From the NCBI RefSeq assembly GCF_018294505.1, contig NC_057796.1, forward strand, positions 191,049,893 through 191,113,892: 64,000 bases of DNA, given 5' to 3'. Position numbers and translations under genes: made by a program. Shown here piece after piece: positions 52,793 through 64,000 of this stretch (positions are counted from its first letter, which is position 1; each line of letters begins with the position of its first letter). The notes under the pieces were generated by a model. That model had not been told where the DNA came from. It made no database searches and saw only the letters and a list, made by a program, of their open reading frames with translations. This DNA is from Triticum aestivum. Its lineage: Eukaryota > Streptophyta > Magnoliopsida > Poales > Poaceae.

Positions 52793-55690
52793 ACATAGAC
52801 CTATTGTAGGCATGCCTGTTATTTCTGCTAAAATAGGAGATCATTGCTATCATGGCTTATGTGATATGGGTGCTAGTGCAAGTGCAATACCTCATTCCTT
52901 ATACAAAGAAATTATGCATGATATTGCACCTGCTGAGATAGAGGAAATTGATGTTACAATTAAGCTTGCCAATAGAGACACTATTTCACCAGTTGGGATT
53001 GTTAGAGATGTTGAAGTCTTGTGTGGGAAAGTGAAATATCCTGCTGATTTTCTTGTTCTTGGTTCCCCACAAGATAACTTTTGTCCCATTATATTTGGTA
53101 GACCCTTCTTGAATACTGTTAATGCTAGGATAGACTGCAAAAAGGATGTTGTTACTATTGGTTTAGGGGATATGTCTCATGAATTTAATTTTGCTAAATT
53201 TCGTAGACAACCCCGTGATGAGGAATTGCCTAGTAAAGATGAAATTATTGGTCTTGCCTCTATTGCCGTACCTCCTAATGATCCTTTAGAACAATATTTG
53301 CTCGACCATGAAAATGATATGTTTATGAATGAAAGAAGGGAAATAGATAAAGTATTCTTTAAACAAGGACCTATTTTGAAACACAACTTGCGTGTTGAAA
53401 TAATAGGGGATCCTCCTCCACCCAAGGGTGATCTCGTGTTTGAGCTTAAACCGTTACCTGATACTCTTAAATATGCTTATCTTGATGAGAAAAAGGTATA
53501 TCCTGTTATTATTAGTGCTAACCTTTCAGAGCATGAAGAAAAGAAATTATTGAAAACCTCTGAAGAAGCACCGTGCTCCTATTGGATATACTCTTGATGA
53601 TCTTAAGGGCATTAGTCCCACTCTATGCCAGCACAAAATAAAATTGGAGAAAGACGCTAAACCAGTTGTGGATCACCAACGACCGTTAAATCCTAAGATG
53701 AAAGAAGTGGTAAGGAAATAAATACTAAAGCTTCTGGAGGTAGGTATAATTTATCCCGTTGCTGATAGTCAGTGGGTAAGTCCTGTCCATTGTGTCCCTA
53801 TGAAGGGAGGTATTACTGTTGTTCCTAACGATAAAGATGAATTGATCCCACAAAGAATTATTGCAGGTTATAGAATGGTAATTGATTTTCGCAAATTAAA
53901 TAAAGCTACTAAAAAAGATAATTACCCTTTACTTTTTATTGATCAAATGCTAGAAAGATTATCTAAACATACACATTTTTGCTTTCTAGATGGTTATTCC
54001 GGTTTCTCTCAAATACCTGTGTCAAAAGAGGATCAAGAAAAGACCACTTTTACTTGCCCTTTCGGTACCTTTGCTTATAGACGTATGCCTTTTGGTTTAT
54101 GTAATGCACCTGCTACCTTTCAAAGATGCATGATGGCTATATTTCTCTGATTTTTGTGAAAAGATTGTTGAGGTTTTCATGGATGGTTTCTCCGTTTACG
54201 GTACTTCTTTTGATGATTGCTTGAGCAACCTTGATCGAGTTTTGCAGAGATGTGAAGAAACTAACCTTGTCTTGAATTGGGAGAAGTGCCACTTTATGGT
54301 TAATGAAGGTATTGTCTTGGGGCATAAAATTTCTGAAAAAGGTATTGAAGTTGACAAAGCTAAAGTTGATGCTATTGAAAAGATGTCGTGTCCTAAGGAC
54401 ATTAAAGGTATAAGAAGTTTCCTTGGTCATGCCCGTTTTTATAGGAGGTTCATTAAGGACTTCTCTAAAATTTCTAGGCCTCTGACTAATCTCTTACAAA
54501 AAGATATTCCTTTTGTCTTTGATGATGATTGTGTAGAAGCATTTGAAATACTTAAGAAAGCCTTGATTTCTACACCTATTGTTCAGCCACCTGATTGGAA
54601 TTTACCCTTTGAAATTATGTGTGATGCTAGTGATTATGCTGTAGGTGTTGTTCTAGGACAAAGAGTTGATAAGAAATTAAATGTTATCCAATATGCTAGT
54701 GAAACTCTAGACAATGCCCAGAGAAATTATGCTACTACTGAAAAGGAATTTTTAGTAGTTGTATTTGCTTGTGGTAAGTTCAGACCTTATATTGTTGATT
54801 CTAAAGTAACTGTTCACACTGATCATGCTGCTATTAAATATCTTATGGAAAAGAAAGATGCTAAACCTAGACTTATTAGATGGGTTCTCTTGCTACAAGA
54901 ATTTTATTTGCATATTATTGATAGAAAGGGAGCTGAGAACCCCGTTGCAGACAACTTGTCTAGGTTAGAGAATGTTCTTGATGACCCACTACCTATTGAT
55001 GATAGCTTTCCTGATGAACAATTGGCTATCATAAATGCTTCTCGTGCTGCTCCATGGTATGCTAATTATGCTAATTACATTGTTGCTAAATTTATACCAC
55101 CTAGTTTCACATACCAGCAAAAGAAAAAGTTTTTCTATGATTTAAGACATTACTTCTGGGATGACCCACACCTTTATAAAGAAGGAGTAGATGGTGTCAT
55201 TAGATGTTGTATACCTGAGCATGAACAGGAACAGATCCTACGCAAGTGTTACTCCGAAGCTTATGGAGGACACCACGCTGGAGATAGAACTGCGCATAAG
55301 GTATTGCAATCCGGTTTTTATTGGCCTACTCTCTTCAAAGATGCTCGTAAGTTTGTTTTGTCTTGTGATGAATGCCAAAGAATTGGTAATATTAGTAGAC
55401 GTCAAGAAATGCCTATGAATTATTCACTTGTTATTGAACCATTTGATGTTTGGGGCTTTGATTATATGGGACCGTTTCCTTCCTCTAATGGGTATACACA
55501 TATTTTAGTTGCTATTGATTACGTTACTAAGTGGGTAGAAGTTATTCCAACTAGTAGTGCTGATCATAACACCTCTATTAAAATGCTTAAAGAAGTTATT
55601 TTTCCGAGGTTTGGAGTCCCTAGATATTTAATGATTGATGGTGGTTCACATTTTATTCATGGTGCCTTTCGTAAAATGCTTGCTAAGTAG
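52770..55690 (+). pseudogene. pol: Protease, RT, RNase H and partial integrase of element 6
   Basis: Protease DMGASASAIPH (near 52865), RT with MVIDFRKLNKATKKDN (53875) and FGLCNAPATFQR (54092), RNase H with CDASDYAVG (54625) and the HHCC region CDECQRIGN (55365), then the integrase core with DYMGPFPSS and [10 protein letters not shown]. The frame changes near 53570 and 54145 and a TAA stops it near 53719. The second aspartate of the RT catalytic pair is glycine (FMDG, codon 54185-54187). Integrase ends after RKMLAK at 55690, before the catalytic glutamate. Confidence 0.85.
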
Positions 55691-55769
55691 TTCCTTGCCA
55701 TGCATATATACTTATACAAAGTTATATACCTTTTGTATAAACAAGTAGAGTATATGTTTTGAGATAGCA

Positions 55770-56792
55770 AATCTGTTTGTTACAATTTTTTATGCAAAGA
55801 GGCATTATTTTAATTCGAGGATGTGTCTTCCTCTTTGCCTCCTGGTGTCACTAACATTTTGTAGGAGTTCGCTGAAATCTTTTCACAAGACGTGCCACCG
55901 GGATTACCACCTATTCGAGGGATTGAGCATCATATTGACTTAATTGCCGATGCATCACTGCCCAATCGTACGCCTTACCGTACCAATCTAGATGAGGCGA
56001 AGGAAATTATGAGTCAAGTACAGGAACTGTTCGACAAAGGTCATATACGCGAATCTCTTAGTCCTTGTGTTGTTCCTAGTATTCTAGTGCCAAAAAAGGA
56101 TAGTACATCGCGTACGTGTGTATATTGTAGATCCATTATTCCTAGGCTAGATGATATGCTTGATGAGTTAAATGGACCTACAATATTGTTCAATGTTGAT
56201 TTGCATAGTGCATATCATCAAATTTGTATGAAACTGGGAGATGAATGAAAACAGCATTTAAAACTAAGTTTGGCTTATATGAGTGGTTAGTCATGTCTTT
56301 TGGGTTAACTAATTCATCTAATACTTTCACGAGATTAATGAACGAAGTTTTACGTGCTTTCATTGGACGATTTATGGTAGTCTATTTTGATGATATACTG
56401 ATTTATAGCAGATCTATAGAGGAACATTTGGAATATTTATGTGTTGTTTTTATTGCTCTACATGATGCACTTTTGTTTGGTAACCTTGGGAAGTGCACAT
56501 TTTGCACCGACCAAGTGTCTTTTCTTGGCTATGTTGTTACTCCACAGGGATTTGTAGTTAATAAAGACAAGATTGTAGCTATTGAGAGTTGTCTGCAACC
56601 CAAAACAATTACACAAGTGAGGAGTTCTGTTGGACTCGCTGGTTGCACCTTTCAATGAGCTTACAAAGAGGATGTGCCTTGTGTTTGGGGTACCGCACAG
56701 GAAGAAGCCTTTACGGTATTGAAAGATAAGTTAACGCATGCTCCTATACTTCAATTTTCTGATTTTAATAAGACTTTTGAGGTTGAATGTGA
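55770..56792 (+). pseudogene. pol: Element 7: fragment of CRM-like gypsy pol (protease-RT linker to RNase H start)
   Basis: Closely similar in layout to the RT region of element 5 (43540-44000 and 42870-43500): [43 protein letters not shown] (56380) and [10 protein letters not shown] (56520). It breaks at a frameshift or stop near 56246, a stop near 56656, and several short breaks after that. Gag, integrase and LTRs are missing. Its right side is cut by element 8 inside the RNase H start (at 56792), so more of it may follow beyond the window. The left edge joins element 6 by an unresolved deletion or insertion junction. Confidence 0.8.
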
Positions 56793-57540
56793 TGCTGGAA
56801 TTTTATCTATTTATGGGCCAGCCCAATAACAATTTCAGAAATTCCTAATAAATCCTAGAGGCCCACTTAGCCCATTTGTGCAAGGCAAGGGATACTACTA
56901 AAGTTTAGTCCCACATTGCTAGTTTAGAGGGAGTTGGACCTCTTTATAAGGGAGGTTCTTTCCCCACTTGTATGAGCATGAGAACAAGAGGGACATCCAT
57001 GCGCGCTCCTCCTCCGCCGCCCGCCTCGCCACGCCATGCCGCGCCGCGCCGCGGGTTGCGGGAATGAGCCGAGCCAATGTCTAAATTTTTGCCACGCACT
57101 ACGGGTATACGAAAGGTCACAAGGAAGCTGAAAATATTTTTGCGAAAGTGGAGTTCGAATGCGAACGGTGCAGCCCTTCGGCTGCTGGCTGTTCGCTTCA
57201 TCTCCGTCTCTTCGTTTCGCCTCCCGTCACTGCCCTCTCGCCTCCTTCTCTTGCGCCTATAAAAGGGAGGTCGCTCCTCTCAGAGAGACGCACCAGAACT
57301 ACTCCTTCCGTCGCCATCGGTTCCATCTCTGAGCTGTTGCTGTCTTCCTCATCCCAGCTTGCGGCGTGCGCCGCACGTCGGGACAGTAGGCCTCCGAAAC
57401 CGCACCTTTTGAGTCCTGTACGGGAGAAGGGTGATAAGATTTTTGGGGAGCGCTCAGCGCGACTACTGGCTGCTTCATCACGGACGATCCGGTCGCCGAC
57501 GACTACTTCCCCGACGACGACTTCTTCCCCGACGTCCACG
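56793..57540 (+). repeat. 5' LTR of element 8 (right boundary unresolved)
   Basis: The homologous copy at 62399 onward continues past any LTR end into gag, so pairwise comparison cannot set the boundary. The end must lie upstream of the gag ATG at 57555. The region includes GC-rich sequence (57000-57060) and a TATAAAA box. Confidence 0.55.
57258..57264 (+). promoter_or_regulatory. TATA box of element 8
   Basis: CTATAAAAGG. The second copy has CAATAAAAGG at the corresponding place (about 62877-62886), so the box is altered there. Confidence 0.6.
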
Positions 57541-57554
57541 ACCTCCTCGACGAC

Positions 57555-58447
57555 ATGGCAGGCGAGGACACCGACCCCAAGTCCAGCGCTTCTGCTGCTG
57601 CTGTCCCGTACGTGTTCTTCTCCTTTCTATTAGAGGTCCTGCTACAGTTTCTTGTTCTAGTATTTGCCCTAGATATGTTAGACTCTGTTTCATATATGCA
57701 ACTTGCTATACTGTCTGCTCTAGATATGTTTAGTTACAGTTCATATATGAAGATGTTGTTTACCTTCTCTTTGTCAAATCGCATGGCTTGTTTTATCACT
57801 ACTATTCTGGTCATGCTTTATCTAGTATTTCTGTTAATAAAATCATTCGGTAAATTGCTCATATTTTCAACAATCCAAAAACCTTATTATAGGCAATTTA
57901 CCCCAAGTGGTTTTGCTGCTTCCATGAGACCTCCTATGTTTGAGGGTATCCACTATAAGAGGTGGCGCGTGAGAGCAGTCTTATGGTTTCAAACCATGAG
58001 TTGCTATGACGCCACTCTCGGCAAACCTGAAGGAGAGCTTGATGCTCAACAGGCACAAGCTTTTCAGAAAATGGATACTCTGTTTAAGGCTGCTCTCTTG
58101 AGTGTTCTTGGTGAGAACATAGTTGATGCTTATGCGTCACTTGATAATGAAAAATATATGTGGGTTGCACTCGAGGCCAAGTTTGGGGTCTCAGATGCTG
58201 GCACTGAGTTGTCCATCATGGAGCAATTCTATGATTACAGGATGACTGAAGAGCGCTCCGTAGTTGAGCAAGCTCATGAGATACAGTCATTTGCTAGAGA
58301 ACTTGAGCACTTCAGTTGTATGCTACCGGACAAGTTTGTTGCCGGAGGTATCATCACTAAGCTTCTCCTTCGTGGAGGAACTTTGCTACCTTACTGAAGC
58401 ATAAGAGACAGGAGTTTTCCATTCCGGATCTCATTGGCACTCTTGAT
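57555..58447 (+). pseudogene. gag: Gag of element 8, with intron-like segment
   Basis: ATG at 57555 (MAGEDTDPKS). The copia gag core (UBN2 type) includes GIHYKRWRVRAVLWF (near 57945), MDTLFKAALLSVLG and EQFYDYRM. The segment 57608-57892 is T-rich, starts GTACGT and ends TTATAG; removing it keeps the frame, since it is 285 nt, and gives a gag of normal layout. If kept it adds 95 very hydrophobic residues. A one-base loss near 58368 shifts the frame, and translation would stop at 58395-58397. The downstream frame from about 58400 continues gag to the zinc knuckle. The same base loss is present in the second copy at about 63989. Confidence 0.75.
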
Positions 58448-60835
58448 GTGGAAGAAAAGGCGAGAGCAAAGGATACACGTGCTCGAGGTATTGAGGGAGG
58501 ATCTAGTGCCAATCTGGTACAAAAGAAGAACTTCCATCCCCACAAGTTTAAGAACAAGGGCAAGTTTGATGGTAAAGCAAAGTTTGATGGGAAGAACAAG
58601 GCTGTGCAACACACGAACTTCAAGAAGAAGAATGACAAGAAGAAAGGTGCTTGTCATGTGTGTGGCGATCCTGATCATTGGGCTCCTAGTTGCCCTAATC
58701 GCTATGACAAGCGTCACCCTGGGAAAGGCGGCAAGACCGCTAATGTTGTCATTGGAGACACTGACTTGAAGGATGATGGGTATGGTATATTTCCCACTAA
58801 TCTTTCAGTATGTCATTCTCCTGATTGGTTGATTGACACGGGTGCTAATGTGCATGTATGCGGTGATATTTCCATGTTTTCGTCTTATCAGACCGCAGGG
58901 ACTTCAACCGTGCTGATGGGCAACGGTTCAAGTGCTTCTGTTCATGGTGTTGGCACGGTCGATCTGAAGTTTACTTCGGGGAAGATTGTGCGGCTGAAGA
59001 ACGTGCATTATGTCCCCTCCGTCAATAAAAATCTTGTTAGCGGATCTCTTCTATGTAGAGATGGCTACAAGCTTGTCTTTGAGTCGAATAAATTTGTAAT
59101 ATCCAAGTATGGAACATTTGTTGGTAAAGGCTATGAGTCAGGAGGTCTGTTTCGTTTATCCTTATCAGACGTTTGCAATAAAGTTGTTAATCATATTTGC
59201 AACAATAGTGAATCCAACGTGTGGCATTCACGTCTCTGTCATGTTAATTTTGGTTGCATGTCGCGACTAGCGAAGTTGAACTTAATCCCTAGTTTCACCA
59301 CTGTCAAGGGATCTAAGTGTCATGTTTGTGTGCAAGCTAAGCAACCTCGTAAGTCTCACACGACTGCGGAAACGAGAAATCTTGCACCACTAGAGCTCAT
59401 ACATTCAGATCTATGTGAAATGAATGGTGTTTTGACAAAAGGTGGAAAGAAATATTTCATGACGTTAATTGATGACTCCACTAGATACTGCCGTGTGTAT
59501 CTTCTGAAATCTAAGGATGAGGCTTTGAAGTTTTTCAAGATCTATAAAGCTTAAGTGGAAAATCAACTTGATCGGAAAATCAAGAGGCTTAGGTCCGACC
59601 ATGGTGGAGAGTATTTTTCCAATGAATTTGATGCTTTTTGTGCGGAACATGGTATAATCCATGAGAGGACGCCTCCCTATTCACCTCTGTCAAATGGGGT
59701 GGCCGAAAGAAAGAACCGTACTCTAACTAATTTGGTTAACGCCATGTTAGACACATCGGGTCTCTCCAAGGCATGGTGGGGGGAGGCGATATTGACGGCA
59801 TGTCATGTCCTAAACCGAGTTCCCACAAAGAACAAAGAGATAACTCCATTCGAGGAATGGGAGAAGAAAAGGTTCTCTTATCTACGAACATGGGGTTGTT
59901 TGGCGAAAGTCAATGTTCCAATTCCAAAGAAGCGGAAGCTTGGACCAAAGACTGTGGATTGTGTTTTCCTGGGATATGCTTTTCATAGCATTGGCTATAG
60001 ATTCTTGGTTGTAAAATCTGAGGTACCTGACATGCATGTCGGTACGATCATGGAGTTGAATGATGCGACTTTCTTTGAAGATATCTTTCCCATGAAGGAT
60101 ATGGCTACCTCATCTAATCAGGAGATGCCTAGTTCATCGAATCAGGCACCAGTTACAATTACCAAACCTGCCATTTCGATGAAACACTTTGAAAGTCCTG
60201 TGGAGGAAAACAATGAAGTTCCTAGTAGGAGCAAGAGACAGAGGACTGCAAAGTCCTTTGGTGATGATTTTCTTGTGTATCTCATAGATGACACTCCCAG
60301 TTCTATTTCAGAGGCCTATGCCTCTGAAGATGCTGACTATTGGAAGGAAGCAGTTCGTAGCGAGATGGATTCCATCTTGGCGAATGAAACTTGGGATATA
60401 ACTGATCGTCCTTATGGGTGCAAACCTATAGGATGCAAATGGGTATTCAAGAAGAAGCTTAGGCCTGATGGTACTATTGAAAAGTACAAGGCTCAGCTCG
60501 TGGCTAAGGGTTATACCCAAAAGGAAGGTGAAGACTTCTTTGATACTTACTCACCTGTGGCTCGACTGACCACTATTCGAGTTCTACTTTCACTAGCTGC
60601 CTCGCATGGTCTTCTCGTTCACCAAATGGATGTTAAGACTGCTTTCCTAAATGGAGAGTTGGACGAGGAAAGTTATATGGAACAACCAGATGGGTTTGTA
60701 CTAGATGGTCTGGAAGGAAAAGTGTGCAAGTTGCTGAAGTCTTTGTATGGACTCAAGCAAGCACCCAAACAGTGGCTTGAGAAGTTTGAAAGTACTTTAA
60801 CAGCTGCAGACTTTGTTGTGAACGAAGCTGACTAA
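58448..60835 (+). pseudogene. pol: Gag end, protease, integrase and RT start of element 8
   Basis: An intact zinc knuckle CHVCGDPDHWAPSC (58650), protease DTGANVHVCGD (58835), GAG-pre-integrase (HSRLCHVNFGC to CHVCVQAKQ), integrase with all three acidic residues visible (HSDLCEM, SDHGGEY, GVAERKNRT), and RT with KWVFKKKLRPDG and HQMDVKTAFLNGELDEE (60620). One stop, TAA at 59552-59554, lies inside integrase; the frame continues unchanged afterwards to a second TAA at 60833-60835 just before the catalytic YVDD. Otherwise open for more than 2.3 kb. Confidence 0.85.
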
Positions 60836-61840
60836 TGTGTGTACTATCGCCATGGTGGAGGCGAGGGAGTTATCCTTTGCTTGTATGTTGACGACATACT
60901 GATTTTCGGAACAAATCTGAATGTTATTAAGGAGGTCAAGAATTTCCTATCTTGCTGTTTTGAGATGAAGGATTTAGGAGTGGCTGATGTCATTCTGAAC
61001 ATCAAGTTGTTGAGAGACGATGATGGTGGGATTACATTGCTTCAATCCCACTATGTGGAAAAGATCTTCAGTCGCTTTGGCTATAGTGACTGCAAGCCCT
61101 CTCCAACACCTTATGATGCAAGTGTGTTACTTCGAAAGAATCGAAGAATTGCTAGAGATCAATTGAAATATTCTCAGATTATTGGCTCGCTTATGTACTT
61201 AGCAAGTGCTACAAGACCTGATATCTCTTTTGTTGTTAGCAAACTGAGTCAGTTTGTCTCAAAACCAGGAGATGTGCATTGGAAAGCTCTAGAGAGAGTT
61301 TTGCGTTATTTGAAAGGCACTGAAAATTATGGAATTCACTACACCGGGCAACCAAAGGTGCTTGAAGGGTATAGTGACTCAAACTGGATCTCAGATGCTG
61401 ATGAGATAAAGGCCACGAGCGGATATGTATTCACCCATGGAGGTGGCGCTGTTTCTTGGAAGTTTTGCAAGCAGACCATCTTAACGAGGTCAACAATGGA
61501 AGCAGAACTCACAGCACTAGATACAGCTACGGTCGAAGCAGATTGGCTTCGCCGGCTCTTGAATGACTTGCCGGTTGTTGAGAAACCTGTACCGGGTATC
61601 CTTATGAACTGCGACAATCAAACTGTGATCACGAAAGTGAGCAGCTCAAAGGATAACATGAAGTCATCGAGACACGTTCGGAGAAGGTTAAAGTCTGTCA
61701 GGAAAATGAGAAACTCCGGAGTTATTGCATTGGATTATATCCAAACGTCTAAAAATCTGGCAGATACTTTTACTAAGGGTCTATCACGTAATGTGATAGA
61801 TAATGCATCGAGGGAGACGGGTATGAGACCCACAATATGA
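60836..61840 (+). pseudogene. pol: RT catalytic part and RNase H of element 8
   Basis: The frame is the same as upstream. CLYVDDILIFG (60880) is the RT active site, followed by ATRPDISFVVSKLSQF, the RNase H domain with GYSDSNW (61365), RSTMEAEL (61490) and NCDNQT, and a C-terminal ADTFTKGLSR. Ends at TGA 61838-61840. No further break is seen, so the catalytic parts may be intact in sequence although not in one frame with gag. Confidence 0.85.
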
Positions 61841-62398
61841 GTTGTTCATAGTGGTAACCTATTCTTTGTGATCGGAGATCCCGTGAATTAGATGTGGAAG
61901 ACAAGTTGTTGGTCAACTGAGGGGAGAGTATCCTTACTATCAACAATACCACTCCATGAAGATGCAATACTCTCCTAAGCTGCATGGCAGGTTGATGTAT
62001 ATCTTAATGTGTTCTAAGTGGCTCATTTAAGCAGAGATGTTATCATGCAGAACATCTTTTGAAGAACACACCTATATGAGTCTGATTGTCAAACGTCGCA
62101 ATCTATGAGAGTAGGGTTCTCTCTAGTAAACTCATGAAAGGTCACGGAGTATGACGGATAAGCTCCACCTGCGGGGAAGACCCACGGTAGCCACGTATCG
62201 GTCAAGGCTTTATGTGAAACGAGATTCGCAGAAAACTTGCAGTTCAAGGCCCAGTCCACTGTTCAAGTTGCTTACTAGTGTAGCATAGAGTTCTAGGTGG
62301 AAGTTCAACTTAACAGTCTCCACTGCAGTACCGGTATATAAAACAATGTTTTGGAACTAAAGGCAAATTCTATGTGCCTCTAGGATCTGATAGGGGAT
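61841..62398 (+). other. 3' non-coding region and PPT of element 8
   Basis: About 560 bp without supported ORF, ending in TAGGGGAT (62391-62398) next to the LTR start TGCTGGAATT. This is the expected PPT position, although the tract is short. Confidence 0.6.
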
Positions 62399-64000
62399 TG
62401 CTGGAATTTTATCTATTTATGGGCCAGCCCAATAACAATTTCAGAAATTCCTAATAAAACCTAGAGGCCCACTTAGCCCATTTGTGCAAGGCAAGGGATA
62501 CTACTAAAGTTTAGTCCCACATTGCTAGTTTAGAGGGAGTTGGACCTCTTTATAAGGGAGGTTCTTTCCCCACTTGTATGAGCATGAGAACAAGAGGGAC
62601 ATCCACGCGCGCTCCTCCTCCGCCGCCCGCCTCGCCACGCCACGCCTCGTCACGACGCGACGCGCCGCGCCGTGGGTTGCGGGAATGAGCCAAGCCGATG
62701 TCTAAATTTTTGCCACGCACTACGGATATACGAAAGGTCACACGGAAGCTGAAAAGATTTTTGCGAAAGTGGAGTTCGAATGCGAACGGTGCAGCCCTTC
62801 GGCTGCTGGCTGTTCGCTTCATCTCCGTCTCTTCGTTTCGCCTCCCGTCGCTGCCCTCTCGCCTCCTTCTCTTGCGCCAATAAAAGGGAGGTCGCTCCTC
62901 TCAGAGAGACGCACCAGAACTACTCTTTCCCTCGCCATCGGTTCCATCTCTGAGCTGTTGCTGTCTTCCTCATCCCGGCTTGCGGCGTGCACCGCACGTC
63001 GGGACAGTAGGCCTCCGAAACCGCACCTTTTGAGTCCTGTACAGGAGAAGGGTGATAAGGTTTTTGGGGAGCGCTCAACGCGACTACTGGCTGCTTCATC
63101 ACGGACGATCCGGTCACCGACGACTACTTCCCCGATGACGACTTCTTCCCCGACGTCCACGACCTCCTCGACGACATGGCAGGCGAGGACACCGACCCCA
63201 AGTCCAGCGCTTCTGCTGCTGCTGTCCCGTACGTGTTCTTCTCCTTTCTATTAGAGGTCCTGCTACAGTTTCTTGTTCTAGTATTTGCCCTAGATATGTT
63301 AGACTCTGTTTCATATATGCAACTTGCTATACTGTCTGCTCTAGATATGTTTAGTTACAGTTCATATATGAAGATGTTGTTTACCTTCTCTTTGTCAAAT
63401 CGCATGGCTTGTTTTATCACTACTATTCTGGTCATGCTTTATCTAGTATTTCTGTTAATAAAATCATTCGGTAAATTGCTCATATTTTCAACAATCCAAA
63501 AACCTTATTATAGGCAATTTACCCCAAGTGGTTTTGCTGCTTCAATGAGACCTCCTATGTTTGAGGGTATCCACTATAAGAGGTGGCGCGTGAGAGCAGT
63601 CTTATGGTTTCAAACCATGAGTTGCTATGACGCCACTCTCGGCAAACCTGAAGGAGAGCTTGATGCTCAACGGGCACAAGCTTTTCAGAAAATGGATACT
63701 CTGTTTAAGGCTGCTCTCTTGAGTGTTCTTGGTGAGAACATAGTTGATGCTTATGCGTCACTTGATAATGCAAAATATATGTGGGTTGCACTCGAGGCCA
63801 AGTTTGGGGTCTCGGATGCTGGCACTGAGTTGTACATCATGGAGCAATTCTATGATTACAGGATTACTGAAGAGCGCTCCGTAGTTGAGCAAGCTCATGA
63901 GATACAGTCATTTGCTAGAGAACTTGAGCACTTCAGTTGTATGCTACCGGACAAGTTTGTTGCCGGAGGTATCATCACTAAGCTTCTCCTTCGTGGAGGA
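62399..64000 (+). repeat. Second LTR of element 8 continuing into a second gag copy (tandem arrangement)
   Basis: Colinear with 56793-58379 over its whole length, including the leader, the ATG (63176), the intron-like segment and gag to the window edge. About six substitutions in the last 480 bp by eye, and a net 15-bp insertion in the GC-rich part near 62640. It shares the one-base loss in gag with the first copy. If it were an ordinary 3' LTR, host DNA should appear well before gag. Confidence 0.85.

Larger units (their letters stand above)
50046..55770 (+). mobile_element. Element 6: Athila-type Ty3/gypsy retrotransposon, 3' truncated
   Basis: LTR at 50046-51553, TGGCGCC-type PBS, then gag, protease, RT, RNase H and integrase on the + strand up to 55690, where integrase stops inside its catalytic core. 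The rest of integrase, the 3' part and the 3' LTR are absent; sequence related to a different element begins by about 55770. Lineage follows from PBS type and polyprotein motifs. The right edge is uncertain within 55691-55770. Confidence 0.8.
56793..62398 (+). mobile_element. Element 8: Ty1/copia retrotransposon, 5' LTR plus internal region
   Basis: Starts with TGCTGGAATTTTATC at 56793, repeated at 62399, where a purine tract TAGGGGAT precedes it. Between them are a leader with TATA box, gag (57555-58397 and beyond), pol in copia order and about 560 bp of 3' non-coding DNA. Only one frameshift and two stops break the coding region, so it is one of the best preserved elements here. A methionine-tRNA PBS was not found, so the LTR end is unresolved. 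TGTGA (56788-56792) is the expected target duplication in element 7. Confidence 0.8.

Overview
This window looks like intergenic DNA of a large-genome grass, most likely a Triticeae species (wheat, Aegilops or barley type). It is almost wall-to-wall LTR retrotransposons, most broken by stops and frameshifts. No intact host protein-coding gene can be supported. One assembly gap of 254 N lies at 36264-36517. Family names are kept at lineage level because no database search was possible.

Left block, 1-30998, is one nest. An old Athila-type Ty3/gypsy element (element 3, + strand) is the host. Its 5' LTR was hit by a long-LTR chromovirus of Tekay type (element 2, - strand, 4097-12663). Element 2 was in turn hit in its integrase region by a Tat-type Ty3/gypsy element (element 1, + strand, 3' part at 1-4096). 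Element 1 carries an unusual antisense, intron-containing gene with its own promoter-like region. The interior of element 3 was also hit by a 13-kb Ty1/copia element of SIRE/Maximus type (element 4, 14912-27996) with a perfect ATCCC target duplication and a large third ORF after pol.

Middle block, 30999-50045, is less transposon-like. It has degenerate internal repeats, gene-like repeated segments on the - strand, CT-rich simple-sequence tracts around the gap, two MITE-like insertions and three diverged copies of one sequence unit (36875-37090, 39880-48720 and 49070-49690). A CRM-like Ty3/gypsy element (element 5, - strand, 40408-48141) sits in the second unit with an ACATG target duplication. 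The third unit preserves the empty site for this element and for one of the MITEs.

Right block, 50046-64000, is a truncated Athila-type element (element 6), a fragment of a CRM-like element (element 7), and a young-looking Ty1/copia element (element 8, 56793 onward) inserted in element 7. The right LTR of element 8 does not end at flanking DNA. It runs on into a second copy of the gag region that carries the same frameshift, so the window ends inside a tandem LTR-internal-LTR-internal arrangement.

Functionally, the coding regions are parts of retroelement replication: gag shell proteins, aspartic protease, reverse transcriptase, RNase H and integrase, with PBS, PPT and LTR promoters as cis signals. 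The items most worth a second look are the antisense gene of element 1, the extra ORF upstream of gag in element 2, the third ORF of element 4, and the intron-like in-frame segment in gag of element 8.
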